Shown piece by piece: positions 8,739 through 17,961 of a DNA stretch of 64,000 bases. How positions within the stretch are numbered: the stretch's first letter is position 1; the number at the start of each line of letters is the position of its first letter. The notes below the pieces were generated by a model. That model did no database searches. It saw nothing but the letters and a program-made list of their open reading frames with translations, and was not told the origin of the DNA. A program made the position numbers and the translations under genes. Source of the DNA: Mycobacterium sp. SVM_VP21 (GTDB lineage: Bacteria > Actinomycetota > Actinomycetes > Mycobacteriales > Mycobacteriaceae); assembly GCA_024758765.1 (NCBI GenBank), contig CP101406.1, forward strand, positions 1 through 64,000, read 5' to 3'.

Positions 8739-9042
8739 AGCCCGGCGCGCCCTCTTGGTCGCTGACGATGGCGGGAGCCCCGTCAAGCCGCGCTTCAGGA
8801 GGGCGCACTGCGTGCCTCCGCCGGTCACCGGGGCAGGTGCGGCCCCGAATGCAGCCGCAGTTGAGGCCGATGATGCAGGTCTGGGGGCTGGCGGGGGTCA
8901 CACCCGGCAACGGGGCCACACCACTCACAGGGGCAGGCGCCGCCTGCGCGATGCCAGTTACTCCAACTCCGGCGAACCCGACTACCAAAGCTGCGCCTGC
9001 CGCACTCAACAACGCGGCCGTCATCCTGCCGAAGCGTCTCAT
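8707..9042 (-). CDS. Putative small secreted Cys-containing protein
   Basis: 111 residues, not recognised. A clear Sec signal peptide (MRRFGRMTAALLSAAG ... IAQA, about 33 residues) is followed by a Pro/Val/Ala stretch and a cysteine cluster CIIGLNCGCIRGRTCP, then a low-complexity tail. The 3' end overlaps the convergent PPE gene by 32 bp, so the last residues may be non-native. ATG at 9042 is chosen over 9081 because the signal peptide starts there. Two 15-bp direct repeats spaced by 21 bp lie just upstream. Moderate confidence that it is a real gene. Confidence 0.5.
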   Translation of the reverse strand: MRRFGRMTAALLSAAGAALVVGFAGVGVTGIAQAAPAPVSGVAPLPGVTPASPQTCIIGLNCGCIRGRTCPGDRRRHAVRPPEARLDGAPAIVSDQEGAPGFTPAPVLASP

Positions 9043-9390
9043 CGCAATCCCTATGTTTCGTCCGTATTTCACCCCCCTCACGCAACGTACTTCTCGTTCC
9101 TGGCATACATCTGAATCTTGCTGGCATCCGTCTGAGTCTCTGAGGTTGCCTGGCCAGCGCCGATGGCCACCAGCGCGGGCGAAGCCGGCTTACGGGAGTC
9201 GACATCGATAATCGCCGTTGAATTCCCGTGTCCGTCTTACCCTTAATCGCTCGGCGCCCACAATTACTCAACTGGGAATTTCGGTCGAACGGTAGAAATA
9301 GGACGCCTCGACCAAGAGCTAAATTTGGCGCGCGAAAGGACTACACAGAACGCGACAGCACTGGCGCAAAGATTGGCGTTCTCGGGAGTG
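9043..9390. other. 348-bp region between the small secreted gene and truncated glnD
   Basis: No gene recognised. All minus-strand frames beyond the glnD stop were read for HD- or ACT-domain sequence of GlnD and none was found. The part next to the secreted-protein gene holds a two-copy direct repeat (9100-9135). The part next to glnD (about 9230-9350) is richer in A+T. This is the likely junction between the PE/PPE insertion and the remaining 5' part of glnD. Confidence 0.5.
9100..9135 (-). promoter_or_regulatory. Two direct repeats, 21 bp apart, upstream of the secreted-protein gene
   Basis: On the + strand CTGGCATACATCTGA (9100-9114) and CTGGCATCCGTCTGA (9121-9135) differ at two positions and are exactly two helical turns apart. 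They lie 58-93 bp upstream of the minus-strand start at 9042. Such spacing is common for tandem response-regulator or activator sites. The regulator is unknown. Confidence 0.4.
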
Positions 9391-10311
9391 TCACGCCCGC
9401 ACAGCCAACTTCCCGAGACGCGCCAATGTGTTGAATTCGGCGTCGACGCGGCGGCTGATTGTGTGCGCGGCACCAAGAAGTCTGGCCGCCAAGTCGTACC
9501 TGTCGCCCAGGCCCAGCGCGGCGCTGACTTCATTGGTGTACTGGTCGGACAACAGGTCCTGGCCACGCCCGCAGGCCCGGTGAAGTTCGGTACGGACGTC
9601 CAGCATCGTGCGGTGGGCACCACGCAACGAGCCCCGGCGCTCATACGGCCAACGCAAGGTCGAGCGGCCGGAAGCATGGGCGACCGTCAGCGCATCGAGC
9701 AGTTGAACATCACGTAAGCCGCCGCGGCCACATTTCAGATCGGGTTCGGCGCTGCCGGCTATGGCTCCACTGCGCTGCCAACGAGCGTGTGTCACGTCGA
9801 CGAGTTCGCGGTAGCGGGCGCTGATGTCGCGGCGCCATTGCTGTCGGACGCCGGCGATCAGGCCTGCCGACAGCCGCTCATCGCCGGCAATATGGCGGGC
9901 GTCCAGCATGGCCAGGGCGGCGAGGATATCGGAAGTGGCGACCTGCAGCGCCTGCGGAATCGTGCGAACGCTGTGATCGAGACGAACATTGGCGTCCCAC
10001 AACGGATACCAGAGCAATTCCGCCGTCCGTCCCACCACATCGGAAGGCATGTCGTTGTGCACCAGCAACAGGTCCAGATCGGACTGCGGAAGCAACTCCC
10101 GCCGACCCAGCGATCCAGTTGCCACTACGGCGAAACCGCTGCCGGGCACAACACCGATCTCGGCCGCCTTGGCAACCAGCCAGGCCTCGTGCACCTGGCG
10201 CCACACTGTCCGCAGGGCGACTGAATCCCATTGCGCGGATGTCGCACACCGCAATGTGGCTCGAACAGCCGCCAAGTCGACGGTCGGGCGACCCGCCCCC
10301 CTGCGGTTCAT
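9391..10311 (-). CDS. glnD: Truncated GlnD: PII nucleotidyltransferase domain only
   Basis: GlnD modifies the PII protein in response to nitrogen status. This copy has 306 residues, against about 800 in M. tuberculosis. It retains the nucleotidyltransferase active-site motif GSLGRRELLPQSDLD (66-80) and the downstream KCGRGGLRDVQLLDAL region. It stops at about the end of that domain, so the HD (demodifying) and two ACT (glutamine-sensing) domains are gone. It starts 34 bp after the glnB stop in the amt-glnB-glnD operon. The truncation coincides with the PE/PPE insertion. It could be a residual constitutive transferase or a decaying gene. Confidence 0.85.
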   Translation of the reverse strand: MNRRGAGRPTVDLAAVRATLRCATSAQWDSVALRTVWRQVHEAWLVAKAAEIGVVPGSGFAVVATGSLGRRELLPQSDLDLLLVHNDMPSDVVGRTAELLWYPLWDANVRLDHSVRTIPQALQVATSDILAALAMLDARHIAGDERLSAGLIAGVRQQWRRDISARYRELVDVTHARWQRSGAIAGSAEPDLKCGRGGLRDVQLLDALTVAHASGRSTLRWPYERRGSLRGAHRTMLDVRTELHRACGRGQDLLSDQYTNEVSAALGLGDRYDLAARLLGAAHTISRRVDAEFNTLARLGKLAVRA

Positions 10312-10345
10312 GGCCGTCTACATCGGCTCGGATCGCGCTACCGAC

Positions 10346-12065
<1,720 letters not shown>

Positions 12066-12091
12066 GCACCAAACCTCCTCCGCCGCGGCCG

Positions 12092-12130
12092 GTTGCCATA
12101 TGAACCAGGCTGGTCATAACCATGCGCAAC
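12092..12130 (-). promoter_or_regulatory. Imperfect dyad upstream of amt
   Basis: An imperfect inverted repeat runs from GTTGCCATATGAACCAG to CTGGTCATAACCATGCGCAAC, 27-65 bp upstream of the amt start. A separate perfect 14-bp palindrome CGGCGCTAGCGCCG lies at 12139-12152. Nitrogen control of amt by GlnR is known in actinobacteria, but I could not fit the usual GlnR half-sites with correct spacing, so the binding protein is left open. Confidence 0.3.
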
Positions 12131-12214
12131 AGTTGTTTCGGCGCTAGCGCCGCTCCGTTGCAGATGTGTGACCACCTGCTCACAGCGGTGAGGCAGGAAG
12201 AGGCCAGGAAAGGC

Positions 12215-13705
12215 CTAGGGACGTGCGCCGGACGCACCCCCGGCGCCGCCGGCACCACCAGTGCCGTCGACGTTGGACTCCCCGGGCTTGCCCGCACCAC
12301 CGGCGATACCTCCGGTGGAACCACCGTTGCCGCCGTCGCCGCCGTCGCCACCGACGCCCAAAGAACCGTTGCCGCCGTCGCCACCGTTACCGCCACGGCC
12401 ACCGGAACTGCCGGTCTGATCGACTGCGGCGCCGCCGTTTCCACCGTCACCGCCGTCAGCGCCGACCTGGCCGCTGCCGCCGGCACCACCAACTCCCCCG
12501 GCACCGCCGTTCCCACCGGTGGTCCCGACGCCGCCGGCCCCGCCCGCACCGCCGTTGCCACCGTGGCCCCCGGTACCGAACGGGTTGGTCAGACCTACAC
12601 CACCCGCACCACCGGCGCCACCGTCGCCGTCGTCACCGGTCTGCCCGACCGTGCCGATCCGTCCGACGCCGGTGCCGGCAACACCGCCTCGGCCGCCGTC
12701 GCCGCCATCACCGCCGTTACCACCGTCGGGCTGGCTGGCGGTGCCGATGGAGCCGGCCGCCCCCGCCCCGCCGACGCCGCCGGCGCCGCCATTGCCGCTA
12801 AAGCCCAAGAGCCATCCGGCGTTACCGCCCACGCCGCCGTTACCACCGACGCCGCCGTCCAATGCGGTCACATCGGGGCCGTTGACGCCGGCCCAGCCGG
12901 AGCCACCGCGCCCACCGGTTCCGCCGAACCCCCAACCGGCCAGAGCGTCGCCACCTGCACCGCCAGTACCCCCGGCGTGCGTCACCAACGACGTGCCGTC
13001 GAAGCTGTCGTGGAAGCCGGTACCGCCCTGGCCGCCGACACCGCCGTCGCCAAACCCCATTCCGCCGGTACCGCCCTGGCCACCCGCGCCGGCCTCGATC
13101 ACTGTTCCGTCCGCACCGAGGTAGGCCGCAGCGCCCTGCCCGCCCGCACCGCCGTTGCCGAACAATCCGGCATCGCCGCCGTCACCGCCCGCACCGCCGT
13201 TGATCCCGGCTACGCCGGCGGCACCGTCGCCGCCGTCACCGAACAGGAACCCGCCGTCACCGAGATCCCCCAAACCAAGCCAGCCGAACAACGAGGTGTT
13301 GGCACCTTGGAAGCCATCGACACCGTCACCGATCAAGTACCTGCCGAATGTCATCACCCAGGGCGCGTTGATGATGTCGATCAACAGCTGGTTGCCCGTG
13401 TTGTGCAGGAAGCTCTCCACAGCGTCGTGGGCCGGAAGGTAGAAGCTGTCCTGGTAGAGGTCAGCCAAGTCGGTTTGCGCCAACGGGGTGGAATCGGCGC
13501 TGCCGACATCGCCCGCATCGAGGCCGGACATGTCGAACCAGGTGCCGGGGTCTAGGAAATCGAAGTCGGCGCCAGCCGACGGCGCGGTCGTAATGGGCAC
13601 CAGTGCCAGCGCCAACGCCGACACGGCGCCGCCGATAGCGCGACTCATCCGACCGGTTGAGTTCCGTCCATGCTGCCCCATACTGCGACGAAGACGACGA
13701 TTCAT
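12215..13705 (-). CDS. PGRS-repeat protein with a Sec-like signal and no PE domain
   Basis: 496 residues. The N-terminus is basic (MNRRLRRSMGQHGRN) and continues into a hydrophobic signal (AIGGAVSALALALVPITTA, cleavage near APSAGA). No PE domain or YxxxD/E motif is present. Residues about 50-130 resemble the PE_PGRS linker, including GRYLIGDGVDG, and about 135-496 is Gly-Gly-X PGRS repeat (GGAGG, GGDGG, GGNGG). The usual PE secretion module therefore appears replaced by a Sec/Tat-type signal. It lies 48 bp after the PE-PPE-type hydrolase and is probably in the same operon. AGAAAGG precedes the ATG. Role unknown; likely surface-located. Confidence 0.88.
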   Translation of the reverse strand: MNRRLRRSMGQHGRNSTGRMSRAIGGAVSALALALVPITTAPSAGADFDFLDPGTWFDMSGLDAGDVGSADSTPLAQTDLADLYQDSFYLPAHDAVESFLHNTGNQLLIDIINAPWVMTFGRYLIGDGVDGFQGANTSLFGWLGLGDLGDGGFLFGDGGDGAAGVAGINGGAGGDGGDAGLFGNGGAGGQGAAAYLGADGTVIEAGAGGQGGTGGMGFGDGGVGGQGGTGFHDSFDGTSLVTHAGGTGGAGGDALAGWGFGGTGGRGGSGWAGVNGPDVTALDGGVGGNGGVGGNAGWLLGFSGNGGAGGVGGAGAAGSIGTASQPDGGNGGDGGDGGRGGVAGTGVGRIGTVGQTGDDGDGGAGGAGGVGLTNPFGTGGHGGNGGAGGAGGVGTTGGNGGAGGVGGAGGSGQVGADGGDGGNGGAAVDQTGSSGGRGGNGGDGGNGSLGVGGDGGDGGNGGSTGGIAGGAGKPGESNVDGTGGAGGAGGASGARP

Positions 13706-13753
13706 TTCTATAAGCCTTTCTGCGGCTGGTCAGTGCCGACGGCGGAACCCGAC

Positions 13754-15103
13754 TTAGGCGGGGGTGAGCGAGTCGAAGCCGAGCAAATCCGAGATCCAGG
13801 ACAGGCCGAGATCTCCGCCGACAACAGACGCGACGGAGTTCAGAAAGTCCGAACCGTCGCCGGGTTCAGTCGCCGTCGCCGAACCACCGAACAGCCCGCC
13901 GAACAGCGGCGCAGGGTCCTGGATATCAAACAAGACGCGTTGCGCTGCATTCCACAGCAGCGAAAACGGTTCCCGCTCCATGAACGACCCGAATACGTAG
14001 CTCGCCGGATCCTGTAGGTCACGAATGGCGGCCTGGACACCCTGCGACCACGCATCCGTGAGGGCGGCGTTGACCTGGTCCCAACTGATGTTGCTGGGTA
14101 ACAGGTCGAAGCTGAACGACGTCGGCATGTTGGCCGGCCCCTGATTCCACCCCTCGGTGAGACTGCCGTAGCCGAGATTGACCAGGATGCGCATGCTCGG
14201 CTCCAACAGGTCGGCCAGCGGGTTACCCCAGATTGGGTTCACCCGCAGCAAGTCCAACAACGGCAGAGTCTCGGTAGGGATCATGTAGTAGTTGGTGGGA
14301 CTGTCCCCGCTCGTTTCCAGGTGAATGGCGTTCGCAATGGCGTCGGGGCTCAGTCCGAAATATCCGTCGTGCTGCAGAAACATTCCCGCAACCGCATTAA
14401 GATCCGCTAGCAGATTCAGCGGATAACGCGGAAAGTCGGCGAATCCGTCGTATTCCATCGTGTAGAGATCAGTAGTGAAATAGTCCGGTGTTGGATGCCC
14501 AAGGGTCAGCCCATTCCAAAAACTGAGGTTGCCACCCCAAATGTTGAGCATTTCGACCAGCCCGCCGTTCGGGTTCGCCGCATTACCCACGAGCACAAAG
14601 TGAACGTCCTGGGTTCCCACACCCGCGTAGTGCAGCTGTTCCATCGTCATCGACGACATCGCCGAACTCTGCGAGTAACCGAAGACATACACCGGGTTGT
14701 CGGCGTTCACCCCTCCGCCGGCGATCTGCTTCTCGATCGCATCGGCGAGCAGCTGGGCGCCAACGGCTTCCGAGACGTTGCCCGGGTAATACAGCTCTGG
14801 CGTGAACAGCGACTCGGCAGTCCCGGTGAAGCCGTGCGGCTGTAGGTACAGCAGGTTGGCGGCGTTGACGTAGCCCTGCGACGGCAACGGAATACCGCTG
14901 CCTCCCATGACGAACGCGATGTCACCCGCCGCCAGCGCTACGTCGCGCGAGACGGTGGCCGACGACCGGGCAGACAACGGCGTCGCCGGAAGCCCCGCCA
15001 TACCCGCGAAGACGACGAGAACGCTTACCACAGCGAGAACTACGCGACCGCGGCGGAGCGGACGCCTCCCCTGCGCACCGGTCATCGCTACGACACCAGC
15101 CAT
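13754..15103 (-). CDS. Secreted PE-PPE-domain serine hydrolase lacking a PE domain
   Basis: 449 residues from ATG 15103, preceded by AAGGGG; a longer frame begins at 15172 without such a site. A membrane-spanning signal segment (RVVLAVVSVLVVFAGMAGL) is followed by the PE-PPE alpha/beta-hydrolase domain (PF08237 type). Its nucleophile elbow is GYSQS (Ser144), preceded by VMGGSGIPLPS, the usual start of the domain. Relatives act as esterases or cutinase-like enzymes on acyl chains or trehalose lipids. No PE or PPE module is present, so export is probably by Sec. It is upstream of the PE-less PGRS gene in the same direction. Confidence 0.9.
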   Translation of the reverse strand: MAGVVAMTGAQGRRPLRRGRVVLAVVSVLVVFAGMAGLPATPLSARSSATVSRDVALAAGDIAFVMGGSGIPLPSQGYVNAANLLYLQPHGFTGTAESLFTPELYYPGNVSEAVGAQLLADAIEKQIAGGGVNADNPVYVFGYSQSSAMSSMTMEQLHYAGVGTQDVHFVLVGNAANPNGGLVEMLNIWGGNLSFWNGLTLGHPTPDYFTTDLYTMEYDGFADFPRYPLNLLADLNAVAGMFLQHDGYFGLSPDAIANAIHLETSGDSPTNYYMIPTETLPLLDLLRVNPIWGNPLADLLEPSMRILVNLGYGSLTEGWNQGPANMPTSFSFDLLPSNISWDQVNAALTDAWSQGVQAAIRDLQDPASYVFGSFMEREPFSLLWNAAQRVLFDIQDPAPLFGGLFGGSATATEPGDGSDFLNSVASVVGGDLGLSWISDLLGFDSLTPA

Positions 15104-15296
15104 GGAAACCCCTTGAAATGCCCTTGAACGCACCGCAGAACGCGGAACCCCACCCGAAATTAGATCACCCACAACAGTTTTAGTCGGTAGTTCTGTAGAA
15201 AACCAGCTAGATTGACATAACTGCCTTTATTGGGGCGTGATAAAAAATCAGCCTTTCGGCTTCCCGAATCACAGAGCGGAACACCGTCCAAGTAAA

Positions 15297-16082
15297 GTGT
15301 CCGACGTGGATATTAACGGAGCAAGCGCGATCGTCACCGGTGGCGCATCAGGAATCGGTGCGGCCACTGCCCGCCAGCTGGCCGACAAGGGTGCCCGGGT
15401 CGTCGTCGCCGACCTACAGGCAGACAAGGGTGAGGCGCTGGCTCACGAAATCGGCGGAGTGTTCGTGTCCGTCGACGTGACCAGCACCGAGCAGATCATC
15501 GACGCCGTCAAGACCGCCGCGGACCTCGGCCCGCTGCGGGCGCTGGTGAACTCGGCCGGCATCGGCTGGGCACAGCGCACTATCGGCAAGGATGGCGAAT
15601 TCGACTCAGCGCACAACCTGGATGCCTACCGCAAGGTGCTGGCGATCAACCTGATCGGCACCTTCGACTGCATCCGGATCGCGGCCACCGCGATGAGCCG
15701 CAATGAGTTCACCGACACCGGCGAGCGCGGCGCTATCGTCAACATGACCAGTGTTGCCGCCTTCGACGGACAGATCGGCCAGGCCGCCTACTCGTCGTCC
15801 AAGGGTGGTGTCGTGGGCCTGACCCTGCCGGTGGCCCGCGACCTGTCCGCGGCGGGCATCCGCGTCAACACCGTGGCCCCCGGCCTCATCGACACCCCGA
15901 TCTACGGCGAGGGCGAGGCCTCGGAGGCCTTCAAAGCCAAGCTCGGCGAGTCCGTGCTGTTCCCGCACCGGCTCGGCAAGCCCGAAGAGCTGGCCTCGAT
16001 GGTGGTGGAGCTGCTCACCAACTCCTACATGAATGCCGAAGTCGTCCGCGTGGACGGTGGCATCCGGATGCCACCGAAGTAG
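15297..16082 (+). CDS. Short-chain dehydrogenase/reductase (3-hydroxyacyl-CoA dehydrogenase-like)
   Basis: NAD(P)-dependent classical SDR, 261 residues from GTG 15297; GTG 15306 and ATG 15237 are alternatives. Motifs: cofactor loop TGGASGIG near the N-terminus, ALVNSAGIG, catalytic Ser in NMTSVAAF, and YSSSKGG (YxxxK). The overall pattern, with [15 protein letters not shown] and VRVDGGIRM at the end, resembles type II 3-hydroxyacyl-CoA dehydrogenases (HSD10-like, Rv1144-type). A role in fatty-acid or steroid side-chain oxidation is inferred. It stands alone, convergent with the next gene, which is separated by a stem-loop. Confidence 0.9.
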   Translation: MSDVDINGASAIVTGGASGIGAATARQLADKGARVVVADLQADKGEALAHEIGGVFVSVDVTSTEQIIDAVKTAADLGPLRALVNSAGIGWAQRTIGKDGEFDSAHNLDAYRKVLAINLIGTFDCIRIAATAMSRNEFTDTGERGAIVNMTSVAAFDGQIGQAAYSSSKGGVVGLTLPVARDLSAAGIRVNTVAPGLIDTPIYGEGEASEAFKAKLGESVLFPHRLGKPEELASMVVELLTNSYMNAEVVRVDGGIRMPPK

Positions 16083-16098
16083 TTTGCGTACCCAAGGT

Positions 16099-16156
16099 TG
16101 AGATTGCGTCCAGGGTTGCGGATACCGCGAGATGTACAGCCCTGGGCGCAATCTCA
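16099..16156. terminator. Stem-loop between convergent genes (SDR and DUF gene)
   Basis: The arms TGAGATTGCGTCCAGGG (16099-16115) and CCCTGGGCGCAATCTCA (16140-16156) pair over 17 bp with a single mismatch, around a 24-nt loop. The hairpin lies in the 87 bp between two convergent stop codons and probably terminates both transcripts. There is no U-tract, as is usual in mycobacteria. Confidence 0.6.
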
Positions 16157-16169
16157 GCGCACGACGGTC

Positions 16170-16550
16170 TCAAGGCCTGGGGGCGCGCCGGCGCGTGGCA
16201 CCCCAGAGCCCAACCCCGATGCCGACTGCCGCTCCACCGAGACCGACGATCTGTTGTCCGCGCTTGAGATCGGCGTGCACGCTGATCCCGCCCAGCAGGT
16301 CGGCCGCGTCGGCACCACCGGATGCCAGGAACCAGCCGCGCGTGTCGCGACCGCGCAACGCCCCGTTCACGAGTAGGCCGCCGATCAGGGCGTCGCGGTA
16401 GCCCATCGAACGCAGCAGCAGCCGCGCGGAAGGCCCAGGATCGTCCGGCTCTCCCCACAATCGATTCGCCCGCAGCGGATCGACGAGAAACGAGATGCCC
16501 GACGCCAGCCGGATACAGCCCGCGACCAGTGCGGCACGGTCTTTGATCAT
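16170..16550 (-). CDS. Small conserved hypothetical, possibly membrane-associated
   Basis: 126 residues, not assigned to a function. Begins MIKDRAALVAGCIRLASGIS and contains RSMGYRDALIGGLLVNGALRG, a pattern I associate with small DUF4267-like membrane proteins. The C-terminal stretch IVGLGGAAVGIGVGLWGA is a plausible transmembrane helix ending in a basic tail (TRRRAPRP). It is convergent with the SDR gene and downstream of the 60-residue gene and the SpoIIAA-like gene in the same direction. Confidence 0.65.
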   Translation of the reverse strand: MIKDRAALVAGCIRLASGISFLVDPLRANRLWGEPDDPGPSARLLLRSMGYRDALIGGLLVNGALRGRDTRGWFLASGGADAADLLGGISVHADLKRGQQIVGLGGAAVGIGVGLWGATRRRAPRP

Positions 16551-16586
16551 GGAGCGCAGCCTAGGGCCCGACGCCTGCGCCCGAAC

Positions 16587-16769
16587 CTATTTCCAGGCGA
16601 ATACCGGTTGCTCCAACTCGTCGACCGGGTCCCCCCGGCCCTCCAGGCACAACCACCGCAGTTGCCACAGCACCGCCCCGGTCGGCGCGTGGATGGGGGC
16701 GCGGAGGTCGTGCCCGTCCAGATGTGCCCGGATCCGTTCCCGCAGCGTCTCGTCCCAGCCGACCGTCAC
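16587..16769 (-). CDS. Small hypothetical protein, Trp-rich
   Basis: 60 residues from GTG 16769 (GTG-ACG-GTC-GGC, giving MTVGWDETLRER); a longer frame begins at 16841 but would overlap the next gene. It contains TLRERIRAHLDGHDLR, then VLWQLRWLCLEGRGDP and a C-terminal QPVFAWK. I do not recognise the family. The codon pattern and a compact operon-like position between two conserved genes favour a real gene. Confidence 0.5.
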   Translation of the reverse strand: MTVGWDETLRERIRAHLDGHDLRAPIHAPTGAVLWQLRWLCLEGRGDPVDELEQPVFAWK

Positions 16770-16825
16770 CGCTTGACCATAGGCGGAGCGGCGGAAGCGA
16801 TCTCGACACTTGACCCTCGGGTCGA

Positions 16826-17194
16826 TCAGCCGGCGGCCCACTCCTTGGCACGTTCGACGTCATCGAGGCCGAACACCGCAAGCTCGCCGGGAATCATCCA
16901 TTCGAGCGCATGCAGAACATGGGCAACCCATTCCTTGTCCGACACCACCGCGATGCGTTTGAACGCCGAGTGATGCGGCAGGACGGCACCCAGGCCGAGC
17001 TTGATGTCCTCGGCCAGCCCACCGGGCCCAAAGCCCGCATAGTCGGAGTCGATGACCTCGACGATGCGCACATCGCCGCCCTGTAGACGCTCGTGCAGCG
17101 ACGGCTTGATCTCTCGGAGTTCGTCACCGCGAAGTCGCCCCGACACACGAATTCCGGTCACTCCCTGCGGCATGTCCGGCAGTAGCTCGATCAT
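16826..17194 (-). CDS. SpoIIAA-like (STAS-fold, DUF3478) protein
   Basis: 122 residues covering a complete SpoIIAA-like domain: MIELLPDMPQGVTGIRVSG (first strand), LHERLQGGDVRIVEVID, GFGPGGLAEDIKLGL and FKRIAVVSDKEWVAHVLHAL. The family (PF11964) is widespread and thought to bind lipids or act in stress and regulation; no catalytic residue is known. It is followed in the same direction by the small genes down to 16170. The first codon lies about 50 bp from the end of the GntR gene. Confidence 0.85.
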   Translation of the reverse strand: MIELLPDMPQGVTGIRVSGRLRGDELREIKPSLHERLQGGDVRIVEVIDSDYAGFGPGGLAEDIKLGLGAVLPHHSAFKRIAVVSDKEWVAHVLHALEWMIPGELAVFGLDDVERAKEWAAG

Positions 17195-17245
17195 GGGAAT
17201 GCTCCCTTCCGTCCGATGCCGCCACTGTAGCCCGGCCTGGGTCGA

Positions 17246-17875
17246 CTATTCGAAGTCGTTGCCGTTGGACTGGTGTTCGCGAAGCCGGGTTGAGAAGGCC
17301 ATCCAATCGCCGGCCTCGGCATCCTTGAGCAGACTCCGATGTTCGGCCAGCACCAGGTCTGGCTGCCCGCGGACCGTCGAGTTACGCACGATCGCGAGGT
17401 GCTGTCGATCTTGCAGTCGGTCGTAGAGCGCCAGCATCGTGGCGTTGTCGGCGAGCTCCACAAATGCGCGATGAAACTGCATGGCCAGTGCCGCAAAGCC
17501 GGGATAGTCGCGCCGGTGTAGCGCCTGCTCCTGCCCGTCGAGGTTTTCCTGCAGACGCGCACTCAGTTGCTGCCGAGCCTCAGGGTTGCCCAGTTGCACC
17601 CCGGCGCATTCGAAGGCATGCCGCACCTGGTCGGACTCGCGGATCTCATCGACGGTCAATTCACGTACCAGCGCACCGCGCTTGGGGTAGATCCGCACCA
17701 GCCCTTCATCTTGCAGACGCCCCAGCGCCGCCCGCACCGGGGTACGGCTCATCGACATCGAGGCCGCCAGCGTTGACTCGCTCAGCATGACCCCGGCGGG
17801 GAACTCACCGCTGAGGATGCCCGCACGAATCAGGGCGTGAGCACGGTGCGCGGAGTTGACCGTCGCGTCGCCCAT
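17246..17875 (-). CDS. GntR-family transcriptional regulator (FCD/VanR-like)
   Basis: 209 residues. An N-terminal winged helix (about 1-72: HALIRAGILSGEFPAGVMLSE ... SRTPVRAALGRL) is followed by an all-helical FCD effector domain with metal-type residues in FHRAFVEL and EHRSLL. FCD regulators usually sense organic acids and repress a neighbouring catabolic operon. The gene faces the methyltransferase/dioxygenase operon, with a perfect 9-5-9 palindrome in the 50-bp divergent region. That is its likely operator, giving autoregulation and control of the operon. Confidence 0.93.
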   Translation of the reverse strand: MGDATVNSAHRAHALIRAGILSGEFPAGVMLSESTLAASMSMSRTPVRAALGRLQDEGLVRIYPKRGALVRELTVDEIRESDQVRHAFECAGVQLGNPEARQQLSARLQENLDGQEQALHRRDYPGFAALAMQFHRAFVELADNATMLALYDRLQDRQHLAIVRNSTVRGQPDLVLAEHRSLLKDAEAGDWMAFSTRLREHQSNGNDFE

Positions 17876-17902
17876 GGGGACCTCCTGATCGGCGAGAACA
17901 TT

Positions 17903-17925
17903 CTAGGATACCGCTAGTATCCTAG
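17903..17925. promoter_or_regulatory. Perfect palindrome, probable GntR operator
   Basis: CTAGGATAC (17903-17911), spacer CGCTA, GTATCCTAG (17917-17925): 9-bp arms with no mismatch. It is placed 27 bp upstream of the GntR start and directly before the first possible start of the methyltransferase gene. Symmetry and place fit a dimeric FCD-GntR operator overlapping both promoters. Confidence 0.75.
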
Positions 17926-17961
17926 TTGATGACATCTGACGCAGAGGATTCAAGGAGTGTC

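Noticed and set aside
9264..9677. Minus-strand frame as a possible continuation of glnD
   Set aside because: It is a frame-shifted reading of glnD and shows no HD or ACT sequence, so truncation rather than a simple frameshift is favoured.
12092..12130. GlnR box upstream of amt
   Set aside because: A dyad is present but the half-site bases and spacing of known actinobacterial GlnR sites do not fit.
12215..13705. CRISPR-like or tandem DNA repeat array
   Set aside because: The repetitive DNA is the codon pattern of a Gly-Gly-X PGRS protein; there are no regular spacers.
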